NCBI GenBank assembly: GCA_903924955.1
Contig: CAIYDK010000278.1
Coordinates: 1-41,037 of the forward strand
Origin: an uncultured beta proteobacterium
GTDB taxonomy: Bacteria; Pseudomonadota; Gammaproteobacteria; Burkholderiales; Burkholderiaceae_C
Direction of reading: 5' to 3'
Length of the DNA stretch: 41,037 nt
Under the pieces are notes generated by a model. That model saw only the letters and a program-made list of their open reading frames with translations. It did not search any database and was not told the DNA's origin. A program made the translations under genes and the position numbers. Shown one piece after another: positions 34,319-41,037 of the stretch (the stretch's first letter is position 1; the number at the start of each line of letters is the position of its first letter).

Positions 34319-34684
34319 ATGAACATTGAATTTCCACTGGCTGCAAAAGTGCGTTTCACGCAAAAGCGTTTGTCCATTTTGACACCGCGCGATAGGCAAG
34401 GTTTAGCGGGGCGCATTGGCATCACGCAAACGGATAGCTCTGTCGTTAGCAAACCAACGGTTTATTTTCCGGCGGATGGCCCCAATCTTGAAATTCGTCT
34501 GTTTCGAGTAGACCCGAGCCACCTTGAACTGGTTGAGCTTCCACCCCATACCGAAATTGCGTCCAGCCTCAACGAAAGTGACACGCACTTTGACGCTCAT
34601 CGCCCTGCTGAGGTCGACGCCACTGTTTCTGCTGATAGCGGCGGCCGTCTTTCCCAGAATGAAATGGACAATTTATTTGATTGA
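34319..34684 (+). CDS. Unknown 121-aa protein ending in a FliM-like CheY-binding peptide
   Basis: I do not recognise the main body: FPLAAKVRFTQKRLSILTPR, RQGLAGRIGITQT, KPTVYFPADGPNLEIRLF and RVDPSHLELVELP suggest a small beta-barrel (SH3- or KOW-like) fold of about 85 residues. Then comes a polar stretch rich in Asp, Glu, Ser and Ala (about 86-108) that looks disordered. The last residues are LSQNEMDNLFD. This is close to the N-terminal peptide of the flagellar switch protein FliM (LSQAEIDALL), which binds phosphorylated CheY. The gene follows yjfB by 36 nt and is probably read from the same sigma-28-type promoter. There is no signal peptide. A link to the flagellar switch is inference. Confidence 0.72.
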   Translation: MNIEFPLAAKVRFTQKRLSILTPRDRQGLAGRIGITQTDSSVVSKPTVYFPADGPNLEIRLFRVDPSHLELVELPPHTEIASSLNESDTHFDAHRPAEVDATVSADSGGRLSQNEMDNLFD

Positions 34685-34702
34685 GACCGCCACACGGACA
34701 TT

Positions 34703-36766
34703 TCAGGCAAGACCAGTTGACAAGCTTATTTGTAGTCCGCTTGCTCTTTTTGACGTTGTGTCAATCGCTAGCCGCAGTAAACCTGGATGGGCCTCAATTA
34801 AGGTAAAGTATTCGCGGGCTCGCGTGATACCGGTGTAGACCAATTCCCTGGTCAGAACCTTTCCACCTCCCTGAGGAAGAACCAATGCCGTGTGTAAAAA
34901 CTCCGATCCTTGGCTCTTGTGAACGGTCATCGCGAATGCTGTTTCTATGTGTGCCAGTCGACTTACACCTACCGAGCGCAGTTTTTCACCGTCCAGGAAG
35001 TAAACACGCAACCCCGCCGATCCCGGCGGACCTTGTAAAGTTACACCCACGTCCCCGTTGAATACTCCCAGTGCCGGGTCGTTACGGGTAACCATGACCG
35101 GGCGTCCGACATACCACTCGCCTCGGGGGTTCAGTAGCCCGGCACGTTCCAAAGCGCGTTGCACTGACTGGTTCAAACTGCGCGTGCCCCAATCCCCTTC
35201 GTGCACCGCACACAGAATGCGGAAGCGATCAAAGGCCAATAAAACACGCTTCACCCAGGCCTCGTGGTCGTCATTCTTTTCCAAGTCTGCTTTGGATCGT
35301 GCATTGACAAGCCGCAAGTAGTCGGCATAACAGGCAGTGGCCCCCGTGCGACCCTGGACGCCAAGCTCCAAAACCGTCGCCACGGTCGGTTGCATCGTTG
35401 ACTGCAGCACGCCTGTGGTGTCGTCTGTAATCAGGTTGTGCGCCCTATCGCAATGGCCCGCATTGACCGCCAGTGCCAGTTGACCTATGAGCCCGCCAAA
35501 GCGACGACTTGTTCGCAACATGACCGTCTGCTGTGACAAAGGGGTTGGATGGGTGCTATCGGCGACAAACTCACTTGGCAGAACCTGGGAGGCTGTAGCC
35601 TTGGCATAACGTGCCGTTTCAACGTTGTAGTTTCCGGCTATTGCATCGCGACACAGGTCGCCCAGTACTGCGCCCGCCTCTACTGAAGCAAGCTGGTCCT
35701 TGTCGCCGAGCAATATCAACTTGGCCCCTGCGGGTAGCGCCTGCAGCAATGCGGACATCATTTCCAGGTGGATCATGGATGCCTCGTCCACGATCAGAAT
35801 ATCGACGTCCAGCAGGTTGGTGGCATTGAACCGGAACTCACGCGTATCGACACGAGCGCCCAACAGAGAATGCAAAGTTCTGGCCGCGCCCATGCGCATC
35901 GTCAGGGAGCCTAGGTCCAGGTCGTCGCCCAGACGCGCGCTCAGCTCTTGAAGTGAGAAGTCAATCGATTGACGCAGTCGGGCGGCAGCTTTTCCCGTAG
36001 GCGCTGCCAACGCCACGCGAAGGCGCTCAGGCGCATCGCTCATTGCAAACAACAATGCAAGTAGCCGGGCCGCCGTATAGGTCTTGCCCGTGCCTGGACC
36101 CCCTGTGATAACTGTCAGGCTCGCGCGCAGGGCAACCGCACAGGCAATCTTTTGCCAATCCACTTCTTTGCCATCCGTTGGAGGCTTGTCATCTGCGTCG
36201 AACAACCGCCCCAGCCATTTGGAGGCCAATGACTCGTCCACTTCCTGGCTGGACGCACAGCGCTGAAGGATTGCATGTGCAACCTGTTGCTCGTGCAGCC
36301 AGTAGCGGCGCAGGTACAGCAATGGCTCGCCATCGGTACCGCTCAGAACCAGGGGCTGCCCGAGGTCACTGGGGTCGTCAAAAGACCGAACCAGGGGGCT
36401 CGCACGCAATGCACTAAGCCATTCATCCAGCCCCCTGGGCAAACCGCTCCAAAGCACTTGCACTTCAGCTTGTGCAAGCGGCGGCCAAGCGAGTACATCA
36501 TCCGGGTTGGTTACCAGCAAGCGCAGCGGCAGACACGTGTGCCCCCGCCCTTCCATCTGTGCGAGAACCGCCGTGCAAACCAGCAGGACAGGTGATGCAG
36601 ACCCATCCAGCTCCTGCATAAAAGTGGCCATGGCGCTGTCCAGCCGACGCAGCCAGCCCTTGTCGGCCCAGGCATGAAGGACTGCCAGGGCGGCAGCAGA
36701 AGGTGTAGTTGCGGATTCGATCATGGGGGCTTCACCAAGTGCGTCTGTATCAATGAGGGTGTTCAT
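34703..36766 (-). CDS. recD: RecBCD enzyme subunit RecD (exodeoxyribonuclease V alpha)
   Basis: A 687-aa SF1B 5'-3' helicase subunit of the DNA repair enzyme RecBCD. Motifs: Walker A GGPGTGKTYTAARLL, Walker B LDVDILIVDEASMIHLEMM, LILLGDKDQLASVEAG and near the C-terminus TVHKSQGSEFLHTALVLP with YTGITRAREYFTLIE. The N-terminal domain is present and the length is near E. coli RecD (608 aa) with some extension. The ATG at 36766 overlaps the recB stop by ATGA. An in-frame GTG at 36787 is less likely. Confidence 0.96.
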   Translation of the reverse strand: MNTLIDTDALGEAPMIESATTPSAAALAVLHAWADKGWLRRLDSAMATFMQELDGSASPVLLVCTAVLAQMEGRGHTCLPLRLLVTNPDDVLAWPPLAQAEVQVLWSGLPRGLDEWLSALRASPLVRSFDDPSDLGQPLVLSGTDGEPLLYLRRYWLHEQQVAHAILQRCASSQEVDESLASKWLGRLFDADDKPPTDGKEVDWQKIACAVALRASLTVITGGPGTGKTYTAARLLALLFAMSDAPERLRVALAAPTGKAAARLRQSIDFSLQELSARLGDDLDLGSLTMRMGAARTLHSLLGARVDTREFRFNATNLLDVDILIVDEASMIHLEMMSALLQALPAGAKLILLGDKDQLASVEAGAVLGDLCRDAIAGNYNVETARYAKATASQVLPSEFVADSTHPTPLSQQTVMLRTSRRFGGLIGQLALAVNAGHCDRAHNLITDDTTGVLQSTMQPTVATVLELGVQGRTGATACYADYLRLVNARSKADLEKNDDHEAWVKRVLLAFDRFRILCAVHEGDWGTRSLNQSVQRALERAGLLNPRGEWYVGRPVMVTRNDPALGVFNGDVGVTLQGPPGSAGLRVYFLDGEKLRSVGVSRLAHIETAFAMTVHKSQGSEFLHTALVLPQGGGKVLTRELVYTGITRAREYFTLIEAHPGLLRLAIDTTSKRASGLQISLSTGLA

Positions 36767-39700
36767 ACCTGTGCCTCCTCTTCGCACAGCATGGCACCCA
36801 GTGCATCCATCAGTGCGATGCTTGCCGGAATCAAACAGACACCACTTTGCGGTCCCTTGATGCCACGCAGGAACAGGTACACCGCTCCCCCAAGATGCTG
36901 CTCGGGGTCGTAGTTAGCGCCGAGTCGAAGTTTGAGCAATCGGTGCAGTGCGAGCATATAGATGGCTGCCTGCACGTCGTACCGGTGGTGCGCCATGGCG
37001 TGCGAAAGTGCATCGCTGCTGTAGGCAGCGTCGTCCTCACCGAGGTAGTTGGACTTGTAATCCAGCACCCAGTATTTGCCCTCGCTCTCAAAGACCAGGT
37101 CTGCAAAGCCCATCAGCATGCCGTGGAGTTGGCGCTCAGCCAGTGCAGGACGATCTACGCCTGCAAGCACGTGCGCGCGGCAATGCGCGTCCATTGCCTT
37201 GGCTTCTATGTGGTCTGCAGGAAGCCAGAACTCCATTTCCGGCAGCACATGCACCAGATCCATCAGCGTCGCGTCGGGTCCGGGCAGCCGGGTTTGAACG
37301 ACTTCGGACAACCAGTCCACTACAACTTGCGCGTGTTTACCCCGACCGGAACGTTCACAGCGACGCTGCAGGCGCTGTGTCAGCGCCTCATTACCTGGCA
37401 ATGCAAAACCTTCAGGAGTCAGCCATTCCAGTTGATCATGCAAGAAGTTACCCGCTTCGGCCCCCTTGGGGAACTTGTGCCAGGCATGCTGGCTGGACGC
37501 AGGGGTACCTTTAGACGACAGTTGTGCGCCTGATGCCTGCGTCGCATCGGGCTCATCATCGGCTGGGCGTGGAGTCTGTAGCAAGGACAGTTCGGAGCCT
37601 GATGGCGTTGTCGAGAGATCCCGGGTCAGTTGGGAGAAGCTCCCAATCTTCCAGTGGCGCTCAAACTCTGCCGTGTAGTCAAGTCTTTTTTGCAAGGCAA
37701 TCACAGCAGTGCCAAGTGATAGTGAAGTGCAAGGCGTGTCCGCTTCTGAGGCTGTGAGCACAATGTTCTTGTCACCAGCCGCGAACTGTTCGAGCGGCTC
37801 CAGCCAGCCAGGGGCGTCGATCGGGCTCGTGCCTCCCAAAAGGTAACCAGCGCCGCTGTTGTGCGAGATACATGCTTCGCTGTTTCCCGTCTTCAGAGCG
37901 GAGAAGCCCACCCATAACGCATGACGGGCGCGTGTCAATGCAACGTAGAGCAGGCGCAAGTCTTCCCGCAATCGGTCGCGGTCGGCCAATGCAAGCTCTG
38001 TTTTGTCAAAGTCCAAACTCAAATGGCGGTTGCCCTCCTCATCAGCCAGATTGACGAATGAGGTGAATCTGCTGTCTTTCTTGCGAAAGCTGGTGGCGTA
38101 AGGCAGACAGACCACGGAGTATTCCAGACCCTTGCTCTTGTGGATGGTGATGACCTTGACCAGATCCGCATCACTTTCCAGGCGAACGACCTGCTCATCG
38201 CCCTGTGCACCGCCCTCGCTGATTTCTGTCTGCAACCAACGGATCAAAGCCTGCTCGCCGTCCAACGTGCTGCTGGCGGTTTGCAGCAACTCGGCCAGAT
38301 GCAGAAAGTTGGTCAACTTGCGCTCACCATCCAGATCTTCCAGCCAGATGCAAGCTAGCCCGAGTTGGTGCAAGGTCTGGCGCAACATGGCCAGCACACC
38401 TTGCGTTTGCCAAACCGTTCGCAATTGGCGCAGCTGCGCACAGCGAGCATCGAAGGCATCGTCATTACTGGCTAACCAGCCTAACTCGTCAAGACTGAGC
38501 CCAATGGTGCCGGTTGCCAGCCCGGCACGCACCCTACGCACGTCCTGCGGTGCTGCGACAGCTCGCAACCAATGCACCAGATCATGGGCCACAACACTTT
38601 CAAACACCGAGTCTTTGTCTGAGAGGTACACGGACGCAATGGAACGCCGTGCAAGCTCCTGCCGCACGGCATCGGCTTCCTTGCCGGTACGCACCAGAAC
38701 AGCTATATCTGCAGGACGTAGCGGCTTGAATGGCCGGTCGGCTCCCACAAAGCCTGCTTGCGAATCGTTGAGCCAGGTGACGATCTGCTCGGCACAGCGT
38801 GCGGCAAAGACTTTGCGGGAACCTTCCGAGTTGCGGATCTCCAGGTCATGCACCAGAGTCATGGCGGGTACTGGGCCGATGGATGTGATGAGCCCTTCCT
38901 TGCGCCCGTTAGCCCGCACTTTGACAAAGGGAAGCGGGTTGACTTCCCCTTGGCGATACATGAACGCGCCCTCAGGACGCGCACCATCAGCGTGTTCAAA
39001 CCAATGGTTGACGACATCGATCAGGGGTTGCGTCGAGCGGAAATTTGTCTCCAGCACGTAGTGCCGCCCGGTCGTCGCCTTGCGCGCTTTCATATAACTA
39101 TAGATATCCGCACCCCGAAATCCGTAAATCGACTGCTTGGGGTCACCAATCAGCAGCAGGGCACTTTGCTTGTCGTTGGATTGCGTCTGGTAGATCTGGT
39201 TGAAGATGTCGTACTGTAGTGGCGAAGTGTCTTGAAACTCGTCAATCAGGACCACCGGGTATTGCGCCAGAATTCGTTCACGCAGTCGAGCACCGTTGGC
39301 GCTGCGCAGTGCCGTGTTCAGTCGCGTGAGCATGTCTGCAAAACCGAAGCTGCCGCTTTGACGTTTCAACAATAGCAAGCGTTTTGCAATATTGGCGGCG
39401 GCGTGTTTGCGCAATGCCGCTGCGACTGTCGGGAGTTTTTCGAGGGCGAACTGCAGGGCGCAAAACTCAGAGAACTCTTTTGGAAACGCAATCATCGGGG
39501 CGCCGGCAATGCGTACTTTTTGCAATCCTTCTGGCGTAAGACGTTCCCACGCTGTCTTGCCCATGGCATCTTTGAGCGAGCCGTCACCTGAGTCCTTCGC
39601 CCATTCTTTGAGTATCCCCAGCCACTTTTCAACGTCGCCTTGTCGCAAGGTGGACCATCCATTGGCCTTGGCGGGCAGTTGACTGATGAGCCAGTCCTGC

Positions 39701-40488
39701 ATGGCATTTGCACGGTCTTCCCAACCACTCTTGAGTTTGCCCAGCGCATCCAGTCGTTCTTCTTCTGCCTTGGCAAGTGCCTCTTCCAGCGTGCCCCTCC
39801 CCGCATCCGCTGGTATGTCCTGGCCGAGGATGGCCTTCATGTCCTCCACGAGCCCGTCCAGGCTGGACCAGACTTCAAGAACTTTTTCCAGAGACTCCAG
39901 TTTTAATGGATAGCAGTTCTGACGCCAATAGTCGTGGGCAGCTTGCAGCCGCATAGCATCTTCATCGGCTACCAATTCCTCGTCAAACAGGCAACCACTG
40001 TCGAACGCATGTTCCTTGAGCATGCGCTGGCACCAGGCGTCGATGGTGTGGACCGAGGCGTCGTCCATGCTCTCTGCAGCCAAGGACAGAAGCCAAGCTG
40101 CATGGTCGCGCGCTTGCCCAAGGGGGTAGGACGACATCAACGATTCCAGGAACGGGTCATTAGGGTCGGAGGGCCGTTGTCCCCGGAACCTCTGCGCTGC
40201 CACGAGCAACCGCTCCCGGATCCGGTCCGACAACTCGCGCGTTGCAGCCCGGGTGAACGTCATCACCAGAATTTCCGAGGGCCGCAAAGGACGGCCAAAG
40301 CCGTGTTCTGCACCATGGCCCAGCACCAGGCGCAGGTACAGTGCAGCAATAGTCCACGTCTTGCCGGTACCGGCGCTTGCTTCGATAAGGCGACTGCCCC
40401 ACAGATCGAAGCTTTCTGCCTGGAGGACCAGACTTGCGTCCAAATCAGGGGATACAACGGTGCCACTTTTCTGGGTCGTGTTGTTCAT
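36763..40488 (-). CDS. recB: RecBCD enzyme subunit RecB (exodeoxyribonuclease V beta)
   Basis: A 1241-aa SF1A 3'-5' helicase-nuclease, the main subunit of RecBCD. Walker A is EASAGTGKTWTIAALYLRL near residue 45; VLIDEFQDTSPLQYDIF and LLLIGDPKQSIYGFRGADIY are the Walker B and motif III regions; VKVITIHKSKGLEYSVVCLP and LYVALTRARHALWVGF are motifs V and VI. The C-terminal nuclease has MGFADLVFESEGKYWVLDYK with the metal-binding Asp and DYK, so nuclease activity is probably intact. It starts at 40488 in ATGA overlap with recC and ends in ATGA overlap with recD. Confidence 0.97.
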   Translation of the reverse strand: MNNTTQKSGTVVSPDLDASLVLQAESFDLWGSRLIEASAGTGKTWTIAALYLRLVLGHGAEHGFGRPLRPSEILVMTFTRAATRELSDRIRERLLVAAQRFRGQRPSDPNDPFLESLMSSYPLGQARDHAAWLLSLAAESMDDASVHTIDAWCQRMLKEHAFDSGCLFDEELVADEDAMRLQAAHDYWRQNCYPLKLESLEKVLEVWSSLDGLVEDMKAILGQDIPADAGRGTLEEALAKAEEERLDALGKLKSGWEDRANAMQDWLISQLPAKANGWSTLRQGDVEKWLGILKEWAKDSGDGSLKDAMGKTAWERLTPEGLQKVRIAGAPMIAFPKEFSEFCALQFALEKLPTVAAALRKHAAANIAKRLLLLKRQSGSFGFADMLTRLNTALRSANGARLRERILAQYPVVLIDEFQDTSPLQYDIFNQIYQTQSNDKQSALLLIGDPKQSIYGFRGADIYSYMKARKATTGRHYVLETNFRSTQPLIDVVNHWFEHADGARPEGAFMYRQGEVNPLPFVKVRANGRKEGLITSIGPVPAMTLVHDLEIRNSEGSRKVFAARCAEQIVTWLNDSQAGFVGADRPFKPLRPADIAVLVRTGKEADAVRQELARRSIASVYLSDKDSVFESVVAHDLVHWLRAVAAPQDVRRVRAGLATGTIGLSLDELGWLASNDDAFDARCAQLRQLRTVWQTQGVLAMLRQTLHQLGLACIWLEDLDGERKLTNFLHLAELLQTASSTLDGEQALIRWLQTEISEGGAQGDEQVVRLESDADLVKVITIHKSKGLEYSVVCLPYATSFRKKDSRFTSFVNLADEEGNRHLSLDFDKTELALADRDRLREDLRLLYVALTRARHALWVGFSALKTGNSEACISHNSGAGYLLGGTSPIDAPGWLEPLEQFAAGDKNIVLTASEADTPCTSLSLGTAVIALQKRLDYTAEFERHWKIGSFSQLTRDLSTTPSGSELSLLQTPRPADDEPDATQASGAQLSSKGTPASSQHAWHKFPKGAEAGNFLHDQLEWLTPEGFALPGNEALTQRLQRRCERSGRGKHAQVVVDWLSEVVQTRLPGPDATLMDLVHVLPEMEFWLPADHIEAKAMDAHCRAHVLAGVDRPALAERQLHGMLMGFADLVFESEGKYWVLDYKSNYLGEDDAAYSSDALSHAMAHHRYDVQAAIYMLALHRLLKLRLGANYDPEQHLGGAVYLFLRGIKGPQSGVCLIPASIALMDALGAMLCEEEAQV

Positions 40489-41037
40489 ACTGCCACCTCA
40501 GCGCTTTCCTCTTGCGTTGCGTGCACCGCGGCTTTGACCTGCTGATTTACCCATTCCAATAGCGGTAAGTAGACGGCCTTAGCCAGTGCGTCAAAGCGGC
40601 CATCTGCCACCAGTGAGTCATAGTCCGGATACACCCGCGCCAGGCATGTGTCTTGGATGTCACCACGGCTCATGTGCCCGCCTTCGTATTGCGTGGCTGC
40701 ATCTTTGTCCGCCACGAAAGCCAGGGCAGTCTTGGGCGGCAATGGGAGTGGCGAGCTCATGCCATCATTCCAAAGCTGCAGCAGGCCTTTGAGCGTGTCC
40801 ACTGCCTTCTCTTGTGGAAAGGGGGGAATTTCCACCACCCCATCGCGGCCCACCAGGACGCCACGGGCTGCTGTTCCGCTGGCGGCGATCGCAAGAGTCC
40901 GCACCCAGGCGCCCAATAGCTTTTCTGGCCGCGCAAAGTATTCCTTACAGACTTTGACCAGCAGGTTGCTGGGTTCCAATTCCAACCATGCAACAGGACT
41001 GCTGAACGCCTCTTCAGCAACAGATTTATGCTGTACA
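40485..41037 (-). CDS. recC: RecBCD enzyme subunit RecC (exodeoxyribonuclease V gamma), C-terminal part
   Basis: The last 183 residues of RecC; the gene continues beyond the window. Readable parts are SVAEEAFSSPVAWLELE at the edge, then NLLVKVCKEYFARPEKLLGAW, LPLPPKTALAFVADKD and DTCLARVYPDYDSLVADG. RecC holds the Chi-scanning tunnel and stabilises RecBCD. The segment is too short to judge Chi-recognition residues. The stop overlaps the recB start by ATGA. The order recC-recB-recD with no ptrA between is that of many beta-proteobacteria, unlike E. coli. Confidence 0.93.
   Translation of the reverse strand, partial: VQHKSVAEEAFSSPVAWLELEPSNLLVKVCKEYFARPEKLLGAWVRTLAIAASGTAARGVLVGRDGVVEIPPFPQEKAVDTLKGLLQLWNDGMSSPLPLPPKTALAFVADKDAATQYEGGHMSRGDIQDTCLARVYPDYDSLVADGRFDALAKAVYLPLLEWVNQQVKAAVHATQEESAEVAV

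Noticed and set aside
1-41037. CRISPR arrays, complete insertion sequences, toxin-antitoxin pairs or defence islands
   Set aside because: I looked for regular spaced repeats, transposase motifs and known defence domains and saw none; RecBCD is the only genome-defence-related system present.

Overview
The window looks like chromosomal DNA of a GC-rich betaproteobacterium, most likely Burkholderiales/Comamonadaceae (Rhodoferax- or Polaromonas-like). I base this on the gene families and their arrangement (DUF1631 protein, valS, pdxH, a complete recC-recB-recD operon, a branched-chain amino acid ABC operon, a YjfB motility protein). No database search was possible, so names rest on motifs, lengths and context. 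There is no intact phage, insertion sequence or CRISPR array. Most of the window is core-genome housekeeping, with a few accessory patches.

Layout. 1-5.9 kb: N-terminal part of the ABC-F factor EttA, a large DUF1631 protein, a RhlE-type RNA helicase with a long Gly/Arg tail, and a Rossmann-fold protein whose start lies inside the helicase gene. 5.9-8.8 kb: cupin protein, glyoxalase I, CBS-domain protein, PdxH, and an EamA exporter that has lost its N-terminus. 8.8-11.9 kb (minus strand): hibernation-factor-like protein, then ABC ATPase, FtsX-like permease with a His-rich loop, small secreted four-Cys protein and DUF3299 protein; this resembles zinc-responsive ABC systems. 12.1-16.9 kb: ValS, a TusA-like protein, a Nudix hydrolase and CysM. 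16.9-17.3 kb: tRNA-Leu(CAA), a terminator and a scrap of a tyrosine integrase. 17.3-22.6 kb: two lipoproteins, the rfbBDAC dTDP-rhamnose operon and a PAP2 phosphatase. 22.7-26.2 kb: an HD-GYP response regulator, a YeeZ-like protein and a 2Fe-2S flavoprotein reductase. 26.2-29.8 kb: livHMGF without a binding-protein gene. 30-33.7 kb: RarA and a CoA hydrolase/transferase. 34.0-34.7 kb: a small motility-type unit behind a good sigma-28 promoter match. 34.7-41 kb: recD, recB and the 3' part of recC.

How the genes work together. The rfb genes make dTDP-L-rhamnose for cell-surface polysaccharide; the LivHMGF proteins form an importer core; RecBCD repairs double-strand breaks. The ABC/DUF3299 genes look like one envelope or metal-related unit. 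The yjfB unit is probably part of the flagellar regulon.

Most interesting signals. (1) A sigma-28-type promoter drives yjfB plus an unrecognised 121-aa protein whose C-terminus copies the CheY-binding peptide of FliM. (2) A 45-bp repeat recurs without gaps inside protein-coding genes (rfbD, rarA, the ABC ATPase and its junction with the permease, possibly valS). (3) A Gly-rich helicase tail and a Rossmann nucleotide-binding loop are encoded by the same DNA in two frames. (4) An integrase remnant sits next to tRNA-Leu, ending at an imperfect copy of the tRNA 3' end.
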